The notes below the pieces were generated by a model. The model made no database searches, was not told the origin of the DNA, and saw only the letters and a list, made by a program, of their open reading frames with translations. DNA of 64,000 nucleotides from Oegoconia quadripuncta (Eukaryota > Arthropoda > Insecta > Lepidoptera > Autostichidae): contig OX438745.1 of NCBI GenBank assembly GCA_949316235.1, forward strand, positions 7,631,001-7,695,000, read 5' to 3'. Every line of letters begins with the position of its first letter. Position 1 is the first letter of the stretch. The translations under genes and the position numbers were made by a program. Below are positions 19,746-30,420 of this stretch, piece by piece.

Positions 19746-19938
19746 TACGCAACCTTAACGATGTAGTTCATGCTTTATTTTGAATTAACTAACCAATAGA
19801 TTGCTATATTTTAAACTAGCACAATTTATGTAGTTGAGGTGAAAGGTCTGAAATCAGGTCGCTTCGAACCTCATTCCGGCACAGTATACTCAAACAGCAG
19901 CACAGTAACACAACATTATTTAGAAACCTTTTGACCTT

Positions 19939-20197
19939 TTTTGGGTTTGATACCCAACGGGTACTCGGTTTGGTGTGTGGTTTGGTTGGTGGTAGGGAAT
20001 TTTAAACCATCTTATCAAATTCTGCCGCCAAACAGTAATGTAAATAGCATCGTTGCGTTCCGGTTGTCAGAGATAAGAGAGGCAGTCCCTCAAATAAGAT
20101 GGGGTTTCCAAGTCCTTCGAGCTTCCACCATCGGCCTCATCCTCACTTCACATTAGGTGTGGTTGAGGTCATATGCGACCTCGTTGCGCATGAAACA
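19939..20197 (+). mobile_element. SINE family B, diverged
   Basis: Head reduced to TTGGGTTTGATACCCAACGGG, then GTACTCGGTTTGG with a small duplication, a deleted CTAGCTACC block, and a body with more changes than other copies. Older member of family B. Confidence 0.75.
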
Positions 20198-20880
20198 AAG
20201 AACATCTACGTTTTAGTGTTGCGCGCATAAAACAAGGGCCTAAGAACCAATTTCGACAAAAGCACTATACAACATTCGCATTAAGCGGTTTGACTGTTCA
20301 TTGATTATACGAACAGCCAAGGCAGAGAACTCCCTACTGGCGTACAGAGCAGGGTGAAAAGCATCGTCATCGTTACTTTCCAACAGGTAAGAATGTGGTC
20401 AATGTTGTTTGTGGTTGGGCTATGTTTGATCTATAATGTATAATCAACTTTAACTGCTATGAATTAAGATTGAAAACGAATGAAGAGGCAGCATCTTCGA
20501 GCTGAATGTGACGGCGTGCAGGATCATTCCACGTTCGTAGATGAGTTAGGTCATTATCTGTGTCATTTCCACGTCGCCTTTAATTATACATTATTGATGA
20601 AACACAGTATATATCCTCTCCGCTTTGGTCGTTACTACAGATATTAGAAGTAGTTTTGAGTTCGATAATGGTCCTAAATGTACCTATAGTACAGTGCTGA
20701 ATGCAGCGTTCCTCGAGGGCGTACTACCAAAATATTGGTAATGTTTTAAGTGGAAGTTTGTTACTCAGCACTCTATGAGGATGCCAATTTCATCCATATA
20801 GAAATATTTTATGTCCTGGATATGGAATACTACATATTAAAGGGCAGTTTTAATTCCAAAATTTCAAATGGGAAAATTTT
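20198..20880. other. Unassigned stretch
   Basis: No gene or window-internal repeat recognised. ATGGAGCGTGCGGTG on the minus strand at about 20895 may be a scrap of RTE-like reverse transcriptase (ERVMERAV). Confidence 0.35.
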
Positions 20881-20984
20881 AAGGGAAGATAAACACCGCA
20901 CGCTCCATTACACGTTCATCATTCAGTATATCATTCATTTCGCCATTTAGATAGTTTTCGACACATGCGAGAGTATTACAGAGT

Positions 20985-21190
20985 TTTAGTAATTTGAAGT
21001 GGCAGTGGGTAGGGCACATAACTAGAAGAACTGATGGTGAATGGGGCATTAAAGTTCTCGAGTGGAGACCTCTCACGTAGGCAAGCACAACGTAGGACGA
21101 CCACTCACAAGGTGGACGGATGACGTGATGAAGGTCGCGGGAAGTCGCTGGATGCGGACTGGAAACCTATGGGGGAGGCCTATGTTCAGT
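20985..21190 (+). pseudogene. RTE-like LINE, ORF2 C-terminal fragment
   Basis: Contains TTGAAGTGGCAGTGGGTAGG, ATTAAAGTTCTCGAGTGGAG and GAAGGTCGCGGGAAGTCGCTGG. These encode, with frameshifts, the KWQWxGHIxRRTDG...VLEWRP...KVAGxRW region. It is cut off within the final GEAYVQ block by SINE B at 21191. Confidence 0.7.
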
Positions 21191-21408
21191 GGCCTGGCTA
21201 GCTACTACCATTCTATCTAAATCTGCCGCCAAAGAGCAATGTTAATAGCTTTGTTGTGTCCCGGTTGTCAGAGATAAGATAGCCAGTCCCCCAAATAAGA
21301 TGGGGTTTCCGGGTTAGTACGCTACCACCTTCGGCCTCATCTTCACTTAACATCAGGTGTGATTGAGGTCAAGGGCTAACCCGTTGTGGATAAAAAAAAA
21401 AGAAAAAA
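21191..21408 (+). mobile_element. SINE family B, 5'-truncated, abutting RTE fragment
   Basis: Starts at GGCCTGGCTAGCTACTACC with no head and ends in a 10-A tract. It joins the RTE fragment without a gap, which suggests insertion into it or template switching onto it. Confidence 0.8.
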
Positions 21409-21699
21409 GTGGCTATGATATGATTATGATTTGGAATATTATTTAGTTAGCAGTTGAGTTAGCTTACTGCTCTATTTAGTTGTGCTGTGGTTAGTAGCGT
21501 GGCAGGTAAACAAATTGCCGGACGATCAGAAGAGCGGGACACCAACATAAACAGTGTTGGTTAGCATTACGTGATGTGAAGCAAGCTTCAATGCACTTTG
21601 ATTTAGTCCGGGACAATGTACCTGTAATAACAATAATAAATTTTAACCAAAACATCCGACTCCATATAAAACATTACCTAAAGTAAAACGACTACTATT

Positions 21700-21890
21700 A
21701 CTAGGTACTTTAGAATTAATTCGCTTCAATAGTTTGACGCCGACGTAATTTTGTATTTTATCTCCGCCATGATGGATTTTATACCATGAAATGTATCCCA
21801 TGATACTTTGAGAATCAAGATGGATCTAACGACACCTTGCTCTTCAAAATAAGTCAAGCCGTTTAGGCTATAGGTGGTAACATAAATTTA
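21700..21890 (-). repeat. Diverged insect repeat module
   Basis: CGCCATGATGGATTTTATAC, GATCTAACGACACC, AGTCAAGCCGTTTAGGCT; related to 41085-41200 and 15266-15470. Confidence 0.4.
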
Positions 21891-21904
21891 CATACACTAC
21901 ATAT

Positions 21905-22175
21905 CTCTCTCTTCAATTTAAGAGCTATGCTCTTGTCGGTGGAACACATGTAGGTACACTTACATATACATATCTATATCTATCTATGCAATGACGTTTT
22001 CTTTCACACCGCAAAACTCTATCTGTAAAAGTCAACTCAGTTATACTTCTCAATGTTCTCATTTTTTCGTGATACTTCTGCCATATCCAGCTGTCACTAT
22101 CGTAAATCAGTGTTGGAATAGCCAGTCGAGCCTTTTGAGACACCTTCTGGCCTCTCATAAAGGCTTATCCAAATT
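21905..22175 (-). pseudogene. RTE-like LINE RT fragment with 3' end
   Basis: Minus-strand frame reads KARLAIPTLIYDSDSWIWQK, close to the lepidopteran RTE phrase 'IPTLxYGSESWxWQKKHE', followed by RTLRSI and further downstream VPPTRA. The frame skips the domain between these blocks, so it is a deleted copy. It shows that the CCACCGACAAGAGC 3' ends at 8.7, 10.7 and 29.3 kb belong to this LINE. Confidence 0.65.
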
Positions 22176-22384
22176 ATAGCTGATATAAAGCATATTGTCA
22201 GTTCCTTATTAGCTTTAGCTGTTGGAAAGCGGCATTGTTAGTTCCTTAATAGCTAGTTAGGTGTTGTAAAGGGGCGTTGTGAATAGCTACTTTAAATATT
22301 AGTAATTACATAAAATTATGTTCCCTATATTCCAGCAAGCTTATAGAAACAATCTAACATAGAATCGCTTATATTCGTAAAAGG

Positions 22385-22426
22385 AAACCGTTGATATGAC
22401 CTAGCCACAGGTCATATCAACGGTTT
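22385..22426. repeat. Perfect 18-bp hairpin
   Basis: Arms 22385-22402 and 22409-22426 (AAACCGTTGATATGACCT and its exact complement), loop AGCCAC. No second copy in the window. Confidence 0.85.
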
Positions 22427-22520
22427 GCAACATCAAATAGCTCATTCTATTATAAAATCTGGTGAGGGATTTTTTTGTAGACAATTTGTGTGATATTGTT
22501 TTCCTGGTGTTATTTAGTAA

Positions 22521-22608
22521 ACTGGTAATCTTATCTCAAATAGCAGGAACACAACTGCTTACTGCTTGGTGGCAGAATTAGATAGCTAGGTGACAAACCA
22601 AACCGAAA
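22521..22608 (-). mobile_element. SINE family B, fragment
   Basis: CTGGTAATCTTATCTCAAAT, GGAACACAACTGCTTACTGC, TTGGTGGCAGAATTAGAT, then CAAACCAAACCG; internal part of the family only. Confidence 0.65.
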
Positions 22609-22649
22609 AATAGTACTGTATTCTACAACCTAGCATCCGCGATTGAATA

Positions 22650-22894
22650 CACAACGGCGTTAACACTTGATGTTAAGTCGAGATGAGGTCCAAGGTGGAA
22701 GCGTGCTCATCCAGAACCCCTAACTTATTTGGGTGACTGACTATCTTATCTCAAACAGCCAAAACCCACCATTGCTCCAGCAATAACATTCTTGTTTATC
22801 GGCAGACACATATAAAATGGTGGTAGTTGGTGAGGCGAACATTTGAAATTACTACTAAACATATACCCCGCTGGGAATCGAACACGCGGCCTCA
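22650..22894 (-). mobile_element. SINE family B, diverged
   Basis: From CACTTGATGTTAAGTCGAG through CTTATTTGGGTGACTGACTA to TACCCCGCTGGGAATCGAAC. Lies just after another minus-strand B fragment. Confidence 0.75.
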
Positions 22895-22942
22895 GTTTTA
22901 TAAACATATTTAATCATAATAATTTAATATTTAATCATAATA

Positions 22943-23204
22943 ATAAATATCCTTAGACATACACACAGCGCCATCTAGTTCGACAGTAAGCAAGTGTAGG
23001 CTTGTGTTGTAGATACCAGATGGTTGATATACTACATAAATACATTTTTTTTGTGAATAAATACGTATTATAAATGAAAACATCCATAACTCGGGTACAC
23101 ATGCCCGTATTCATCACACAAACATATGCTCCTAGAGGGATTCGAACCCGCAACCTTTTGGTATAGTGGTCAGAGTTGCTAACCATTACACCAAACAGGT
23201 CGTC
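22943..23204 (-). mobile_element. SINE family A, full-length
   Basis: Tail ATCCTTAGACATACACACAG, body GTTGATATACTACATAAATA, head ATTCGAACCCGCAACC and CCAAACAGGTCGTC. Confidence 0.9.
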
Positions 23205-23332
23205 ACTTGATAGATGAGATACCTAGGTACATATATTTTGTAAATCTTCCATACATGACCTGCTATAGCCATTGATCTGCAGTATCATTGGGAGAAAAGA
23301 TAATAAATGGTGACGCCAAAGAGGTGAGACAG

Positions 23333-23583
23333 CTTTTTTGAAATATTGTTCGAAATTGATAAAATACCAAGGGTCGGCATAGCGCTTTTTCGTACAATTG
23401 ATTTAGTCCGACCACCTGTTCGCGTAATATACGACGCTTTAGCTGAAAATGAAATTGAATATTGTGATAAGCATTCTGGGTTTCAATTTCCTGCGCCCGT
23501 ATTTAACTACTTCAAAACGAACGAGATTACGTATTTAAGCGAAAGTAATTTCCACATACCATTGGTAAATACAAGAGGGTGAT
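23333..23583 (+). CDS. Unassigned ORF or exon (hypothetical)
   Basis: Open frame of about 83 codons ending with TGA at 23581-23583, with no upstream ATG; an in-frame stop lies at 23325. It reads FEIDKIPRVGIALFRTIDLV, YDALAENEIEYCDKHSGFQF and NYFKTNEITYLSESNFHI: ordinary protein composition unlike the repeats around it. A possible splice donor TTGGTAAAT is at about 23566. No family recognised. Alternatives are a pseudogene scrap or an internal exon of an unknown gene. Confidence 0.25.
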
Positions 23584-23765
23584 GTTTTTCATACTAATGA
23601 ATGGACCTAATACATAATCATAATCATACAATGGAATACGATGTTGGTTTACCTCAAAATGTTGCATTCTTAAATCGGTGTCTCTTGTAAATTGTAGCGA
23701 ATTGGTATTAAAACAGAATTCAATGTCAATACCTACCTATAATTTCCAATCCAAAATAAGTGATA

Positions 23766-24031
23766 AATAAATATTAGACATACACACAGCGCCATCTAGT
23801 TCCATATTAAGCAACTATAGGCTTGTGTTGTTGATACCAGATGATTGATATACTACATAAATACATTTTCTTTTGTAAATAAATACTTATTATAAATGAA
23901 AACATCCATAACTCGGGTACACAATACATGTCCGTATTCATCACACAAACATATGCCCCTAGCGGGATTCGAACCCGCAACATTTTGGTATAGTGGTCAG
24001 AGTTGCTAACCACTACACCAAACAGGTCGTC
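23766..24031 (-). mobile_element. SINE family A, full-length
   Basis: Tail CATACACACAGCGCCATCTA, head GATTCGAACCCGCAAC and CACTACACCAAACAGGTCGTC. Second copy within 0.6 kb in the same orientation. Confidence 0.9.
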
Positions 24032-24049
24032 AGTATATCCTCAGTATAT

Positions 24050-24385
24050 TGTTACTAGTGATGAGATATGGCACTGAAACGTGGTCTCTCACTTTGGGCT
24101 TCATAAGAAGGCTCAAGGTCACAGAATGAGTGGATTATTAAGTTGAAGTAGCAGTGAATAGAGCACATAGGTCGAAAAACTGATGGCACCGGTGGGGCAT
24201 TAAAGTTCTCGAGTGGAGACCACGCACCAGCAAGCATAAGGCGAGGTCCACTTACAAGGTGCACGGACGGCCTGATGAAATTCGCAGGAAGTCGCTGGTG
24301 CATCCACTTCCAACCGGTCGCTTTGGAGATCTTGGGGGAGGCCTATGTTCAACAGTGGTTGTCCTGTGGCTGATGTGATGACGAA
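24050..24385 (+). pseudogene. RTE-like LINE, ORF2 C-terminal fragment
   Basis: Longest RTE C-terminal remnant in the window. It begins near YGTETW (GATATGGCACTGAAACGTGG, with one lost frame), then RRLKVTE, the degraded KWQW...HIGRKTDG block, VLEWRPRT-like, KFAGSRW and GEAYVQQW. Several frameshifts and stops. Confidence 0.75.
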
Positions 24386-24565
24386 CTTTAAATTGAAAAC
24401 TTATTATAAAATTGCTCTTTTAATGACTCTGTGTAAACGTCTGACGTGAACAGCAAGTTTATTTTTTATATTTTGTATTTATATTATATAGGTAAGTCAC
24501 TATTTTTCTTAAACGATTCTAGATTTTTTAACATTAAATTTTCTAAAATATATTGTATTATACAA

Positions 24566-24685
24566 TCTTAGAAGTCCCCAACCCGCATTGGGCCAGCGTG
24601 GTAGACTATGGCCCATACTCCCTCATTATACGAGGGAAGGCCTATGTCCCTGCAGTGGGATGTTTAAGGGCTTAAGATGATGATA
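24566..24685 (+). mobile_element. SINE family E, tail half
   Basis: CCCCAACCCGCATTGGGCCA, GCGTGGTAGACTATGGCCCA, ACGAGGGAAGGCCTATGTCC, CTGCAGTGGGATGTTTAAGG. The head half is missing (5' truncation). Confidence 0.75.
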
Positions 24686-25267
24686 CTATCTTAGTACATG
24701 TGGGGGGAAAAGTGAGTACTTTTGCCGGAAAACCCCAAAATGGTCAATGGTGCCGTAGTGGTGTGCTTAAAGCAGAAAAAAAGGCAGCTTTAGAACAAAA
24801 ATGTAAATCCAAAGAAATGTATGTCATCAATCACGAATAAGCCTCAATAAAATCGACTAACTTCAAACAGACTCGATTATTACGGTATAGTCGCAGAAAT
24901 ATCGCCACATTACCGTATACATGTCGCTAAACTGTGATTATTGCGACAGTAAGCTAAATTAACGTTAACATAATCACTGCCCAATTTCGCTAAAGAGAGT
25001 GCAAGATTGATTTGGATGGGCGACTTTTGTGCGATTTCTCACCGATTTTTTTTTAGTTTGAAAATGGAATTTTGGAAAGGTATTTTTGAAAGCTGCTCTG
25101 TATGAGTTGGTTCTTAGCTTTGTTTGATGAAAGTTGGTTAAGCCTTTTCGAAGATCTGTAGCTTTTAACGTAGCTGATTTGTTTCATTGGATGATATACC
25201 TAAGTCTCAGTGGTTTTTTCACTTTATGGTTATTGAAACTTCGTCATTTGGTTGAACTTTTAAATTC
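24686..25267. other. Unassigned stretch
   Basis: No repeat family or gene recognised. Confidence 0.45.
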
Positions 25268-25530
25268 GCTTTTGTTTTATTTGTAAACGCTTTATTGTAC
25301 TTTATATGATACATACGTTGATAAATTAAATTCAACTTAAAAATAGTACAAACAAATATTCTGATATACAATCTGCTTATGAGTAATGACTTATGAGTAT
25401 AAAGAAGTACACTGTTCCCTATAAAATGTTTACAATAGGTAGGTACCTAGGTACTTAAAACTTCCAAACAAATAAACAAAGGCGAGGTTATCCCACAGAG
25501 GGATCTCTTCCAGCCGACCTTGGTATATAT
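25268..25530 (-). repeat. LINE 3' UTR
   Basis: Minus-strand reading gives GGTCGGCTGGAAGAGATCCC then TGTGGGATAACCTCGCC and, at the 3' end, AATAAAGCGTTTACAAA. This is a recognisable lepidopteran LINE 3' UTR with a polyadenylation signal; related pieces lie near 39040 and 47690-47850. Confidence 0.6.
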
Positions 25531-25689
25531 CAACGAACACATTGGGCGTATATTAAGGTAAACATTTTCATTAAAACCATGAATATTGGCTAGAATATGG
25601 GACCTATACTACATATACAATAACAATAGATAATTGTATACTTACATAATTAGATACATACATAATACTCGCATGTAGTTGGACGAGCT

Positions 25690-25942
25690 TTTATAGGTAA
25701 TTCAAAATAAATTGGTACGAACCGAACGTGGTAAAGATAGAGCCATCCTATTAAATTGGAACACATATTACTTATTAACGTCAAATATTAAATCCACTGC
25801 TGAATATAAGTCTCTCTTGAAGCAACATTTAGATATATCTCTTGTCTTACTAGGGATGATCCAAATTCCCACGCTGGGCATGTGGCTTCAAGATATCAAA
25901 TTTTTTGAGTGTACCAATAAAAAGTGCGGCACATCAATATAA
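25690..25942 (+). other. Short open frame, possibly LINE-derived
   Basis: Reads LVRTERGKDRAILLNWNTYY, then IKSTAEYKSLLKQHL. The WNxxPxxIKSxxxxxxFKxxLKxHL pattern of LINE reverse-transcriptase C-termini is suggested but weak. No gene called. Confidence 0.25.
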
Positions 25943-27107
25943 TCTCTCTTTGTATAGGCATCAAGAATCCCTTGTTGTTATCTAATCCGGTTTATTAACC
26001 CTGAAAGATATTTTCAATTGCAGAGAACTATAACAGCAACAACGACAACAATAATTTGTTGTTGAAGCAACTTGAACAAAGAAAATTGTAGTGCCTCAAT
26101 ATTGTCTGTGTGTTCTAAGACGTACAGCGTCTTCTTCTAAACGTTTGAGTATTAAAGTTTCCATATGTTTATCTTTTCGGAATTAGCAAATCCAAAATAG
26201 ATAGGCATTCTAAGCACATAGCACTCTTTTATTTCAATTTGCCGCGGCAATACATATAAATAAATAAACCGACACAAACACACAATTCATAAATTCAGCT
26301 TGTCGCATTTAAATTCTAACAATGACTTCATCAGTGAAGTTGCAATTTGTCGCCCATCTGATTGGTGCCTAATCCTCCCTGAGGTATGATTACGACACGC
26401 TGTCTGCCCACATGGGGTGTAAATGTAACCATTTAAATGCATTGGATTGCCCGTGTGACAGATTCAATGGTTTTCCCGGCGAATTTAGCTAAGTGGTAAA
26501 CAGGTTTTATCTAGGCAAATTTCAAGGTTACTAGAACGTTTTGATGTCACAATGAGTACGTGTCGCGACCCTTGCTACCGGTTATGACCGCTTTGGAAAG
26601 TTTGAAAATTGTTGTTGCAGAATCTATCTAATGATGTCTATGTCGTAGGCAGATTATTAAATTAGCCATTAAATTGTTATGTATGGCGGAGATCAGGGTT
26701 ACCAGCCCCGTAAAAAAACCACTAAGAACAAGACGAATTTACCCCTCTAAATAGTGCTAAATCCAATGATTATAAATCCCAAAAAATTCCCGGAAAACAA
26801 CATTTAAATTAAATAATTTTTAAGTTTTATTGGAGAAAATAGGCGCTTATAGCCCTATATTAAAATAATACTTATTATACACCTTTCTTGGGCAGTCGGG
26901 TAAAAAAGAACGGAAGATACGTAAATAAATACCAGATCTGGTACAAATTTTTTAATTATAAATATTTTATTCAGTATTTTACTTAGGTATAATCTTTTGT
27001 TATTAGATGTAGGTTTTTATTGACATCGCTTCTGTAATAAGTATATTTTTAATTCATTCAATGGCTTTATAAGAAAGATGATAAAACTTACTATGAATAA
27101 TTTTTAT
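25943..27107. other. Unassigned stretch
   Basis: 1.2 kb without a recognised element; GC-richer around 26330-26590. Confidence 0.4.
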
Positions 27108-27320
27108 TTGGCTAATCAAATTTCAAGCATTTATTTCAACGTTAGATACATGCTATAATTTGTTGAATGTCAATTTAAATTTACTGGAAATAATAAAGGC
27201 TTATTGCATTTACCTGTGAGTCAGTATGTGCAAGCTATTACCGCTTCGGAAAGGGAAATCATCTGTGGTAAAAGAAGCGGCGCAAGAAACCCATAGGATC
27301 ACTGTTGCAAATTTTTTGTA
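27108..27320 (-). mobile_element. LINE J, 3' UTR copy 1
   Basis: Minus strand: GGGTTTCTTGCGCCGCTTCT, TTTCCCTTTCCGAAGCGGTA, AAATTGACATTCAACAAAT and AAATAAATGCTTGAAATTTG. Matches 46290-46480 and the 47.5-48.2 kb copy. Confidence 0.75.
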
Positions 27321-27639
27321 GTTAATTTTTTTATATAATCTGTCATGATATTGTAGTATTGATGTGCTCTACTACATCATATCCTTTATCATTTCACAAA
27401 CATTTTAACCCCGGATGCAAATTTGTTATAACTTTGAGGTATTTATCGGACTATTCGTCAGCGGTTTTTTCTATTTGAAAGCTGGTCTTTGCGAGACTCC
27501 TCGTAGTTATGTGTAATGGAAATCAGATCTGCCGTTCCCATATTTCTAATTCATTTTTTTTCGTATTTGTATTATTCTAGTACAAAGATGAGTAACATGA
27601 GGTCAGTCAAGTAGTTCCAGCGGCAATCTTCTGGCGCCA

Positions 27640-27830
27640 TCATCCGACCCTCGTTAATATGTGTAATGGAAAACTGGGGTAGGTTTTTTGGCAAGATTGC
27701 CATTTGCCAATAGGGAGTTCCTGTCCTTGCATCCCGGCTAAATCATCAGATCAGCCCGATGTTACCATAATATTGCATTGACACCGAACTTACATAAATG
27801 TGCCAAATTTAAGCCCAATCAGATACCAGC
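27640..27830 (-). repeat. LINE fragment W
   Basis: Minus strand contains GATCTGATGATTTAGCCGGG and AAGGACAGGAACTCCCTATT, a diverged form of the lepidopteran repeat 'CTGATGATGGAGCCGG..GGACAGGAACTCC'. A related piece lies at 61490-61630. Confidence 0.4.
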
Positions 27831-28212
27831 AAGTGGTTGTAAAGTGGTTTGCAAATTTTCAAACATTTTGAAACAACTTATATACGAGTAACATACGAAC
27901 AAATCTAAATAAAGCTTGTATAAATACTGGATTTTGTGGAGTTATAACGTTTTATTGCTCCTGTATAATGAAATCAAACTCTGGTTTTATTCGCTTGGAG
28001 TTAGTGCATCGTAACACGGGAATCACTTGAAATTTCGGAATAAAAAGAATTCTGTGGTATTACAGGTCATTCTGTTTCGAAAATAAATATGCTGTTCATG
28101 TCAGTCATTTACACAAAGTCCAAAGCTTTTATAAAATAAGGTTGAGCACACATTTAGCCTTTAAATAAATCCGTAACCATCATAAAACAGAAACTATTTA
28201 CCAAAGGCTTCA

Positions 28213-28252
28213 TTCAAATGTGATTGAGGTCAAGTACTAACCCGTTGTGCAT
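28213..28252 (+). mobile_element. SINE family B, tail scrap
   Basis: GTGATTGAGGTCAAGTACTA then ACCCGTTGTGCATAA only. Confidence 0.65.
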
Positions 28253-28410
28253 AACAAAGAGGCTAATAAACAATTTCCGACCATATATAGGCCGATCGGC
28301 TATATTCACCTAAATATTGATTCTTTGTGAATTTATTAATAACGATAAGAAGAAGAAGAAAATGCAGTACATATACAGTTGCACTAATTAAAAATTATTA
28401 TATATATATA

Positions 28411-28982
28411 TGTCGGAGATAGCGATAAATTAGCGATAGAATTCATTATTCAAACGGTCAGCAGACTATCATAGTACGCGGTTGATGTGAAGTGGACCTG
28501 GTGGCGCTCGTATCGCCGGAAACGGAGCCGTGACGACGTTAACGGTAATATAAGGTCTGCACATCGAAAATGACGGACACTTTTGCTACCAGCCGTCGAA
28601 GGAGTCGGAGCTCCACTGAACACATCACGACTGTGAGTGATTTGATTATTATCACCGACGCTTGGAAGAATCCGGTGAGTCGTTAGCTAATAAGAAGTTG
28701 ATCATGGGATTTGAGCAAGGAGGAACTATAGACAAGGTACGGCTGAGTTTCACAGAGTGCACGCGGGGGCCAAGTTGTATGGCACGAGGGGCGTGCACAT
28801 GTTTTCTATTGAACAGAAAGCATCTCAGGTTTCATGATCATAATCGAATGTGAATATCTTGGCGATTTCCTATAGTAGCTTGCAATAATTATCGCCTTTG
28901 CCCGAGCAGCCTTTACCACGCGACTGGCACGCGTCCCGGTCGCTAATAACGCCCACCCCCGAACCCATTCATCTCTCCGACA
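28411..28982 (+). mobile_element. MITE family I, copy 2 (clear ends)
   Basis: 572 bp from TGTCGGAGATAGCGATAAAT to CATTCATCTCTCCGACA; 9-bp terminal inverted repeats TGTCGGAGA, set in TA-rich DNA on both sides. It lacks an internal block (about 80 bp) that copies 1 and 3 share. No transposase. Confidence 0.8.
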
Positions 28983-29261
28983 TATATATATATACATATA
29001 ATATATATGTATCGCTTCGACATCTCTGGCATTACCCTCAGCACACTAGCCACATTGCACCCCTGTACCGCCAGCTTACCTAAGTTACCGCCTAAGTTGT
29101 ACCCTTGTGATGCGAAGTATATGCGCGGAGCGCGGTTAGTGAGGCTAAATGTTTCGGAGCTTGATTATGTTTTTGGACGAAGTGGTTTTTTCTTTTTTCT
29201 CTTTGGTTTCTTTGGTATAAGTAGAGGAAAAATTAAATGCCGTGTCGTATCATGAAGTTAA
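28983..29261. other. GC-richer stretch, unassigned
   Basis: Starts in (TA)n next to MITE I2 and includes GCGCGGAGCGCGG near 29125. The open frame 29007-29255 has no recognised domain. Confidence 0.35.
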
Positions 29262-29345
29262 AGAAAAGGCGGAATGTAGAGAAGTGTGGAAAGGATTCCA
29301 CCGACAAGAGCATAGCTCTTAAATTGAAGAGAGAGAGATTCCGTG
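29262..29345 (+). repeat. RTE-like LINE 3' end
   Basis: GTGTGGAAAGGATTCCACCG, ACAAGAGCATAGCTCTTAAA and AGAGAGAGAG; the best-preserved copy of the 3' end linked at 21.9 kb to an RTE-like reverse transcriptase. Confidence 0.6.
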
Positions 29346-30180
29346 TGAAAAAATAAATATGTATAACTAACTTTTTTAATTTTTTTAAAAATTAAAAAAA
29401 TAGTTTTATAGTTTAGCCGTGTCTTCTGCTCCAAGAAATAACAAAACAAACTGATAAAACATGTTAGCTGAACATGTTAGCAAAGCATTGCAATTTTCTG
29501 TGACTTTTAAATAGAAACAAACAAGCCACCTTCCATGTTCGTCAGCAAAGCTGAAATGAAAAATACCCCTCTCCCGCAGGCGAACGCGTTCATGTTTTCC
29601 GTTCCCCTCTGATAACATGTTCGCTTGTTTTTGCTAACCAAACAGGTAGTCTATGCTCATTTTTGGTTAGAATAACATATTAGGTGTTAGAAAATCATAA
29701 AACACGTCGCATAAGACTCAGCTACACCTGTAATACATACTTTATAATTTTTGTTATAAATTAATATAATTAATATTTTAAACGTTAACACAACGTAAAC
29801 ATTAATAAAGACCGATAATAAGATTGACACGTAACTATGAGGGTTTTAAATTTTACTACGGAACACTAAAAAGCAATGGTGACCCGGATTCATTGCTCTG
29901 GGGTGTAGTTGCTTTTCATTAGTCAAAAAGGATACATGTGGTGCAAAGAGCTTACTGTGAATTTTGCTTTTCTAAATAAACAGGCGTCCATTGAACTTCA
30001 AGCCGTGTCTGTTTCTGACTTGCGAATAAAAAATATCCACTGTTAAAATTTATAAAATAATACATACCTCATGTTATGTATAGTATACCTATTTAAAAAA
30101 TAAAACGTTATTTCGATCATAATATATCTACATACTTTTTAAATTAAATTGGCAGGTTCAAATTATCATGTAGACAAAAA
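29346..30180. other. Unassigned stretch
   Basis: Nothing recognised. ACATGTTAGCTGAACATGTTAG near 29460 is a short direct repeat. Confidence 0.4.
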
Positions 30181-30420
30181 ATGTTTTTTACTTTTTTATT
30201 ATGTACTCATAACTTAGAAAATGTAGTGAGAAGACTAAATTGTACAGGTCTGTATTGTTTCTTTCCTGTTGTACTTGTTGTTTATTTATGTTGTGCAATA
30301 GACTATTTGATTAGAATGACAGAACTACATGAATTTGAAATAAGTGACACGACACCGACACCGAATTCTGACCGGTATCCAAGACAACCTCAACTGAATT
30401 ACGAACCGAAGAATGTCTAG
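30181..30420 (+). CDS. Unassigned ORF with one membrane segment (hypothetical)
   Basis: 79-codon ORF with ATG start and TAG at 30418-30420. It has a hydrophobic stretch CFFPVVLVVYLCCAIDYLI (residues about 28-46), then a polar tail MTELHEFEISDTTPTPNSDR. The pattern suits a small single-pass membrane peptide or an exon of one, but no family is recognised and no ribosome or splice context supports it strongly. Confidence 0.2.
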   Translation: MFFTFLLCTHNLENVVRRLNCTGLYCFFPVVLVVYLCCAIDYLIRMTELHEFEISDTTPTPNSDRYPRQPQLNYEPKNV

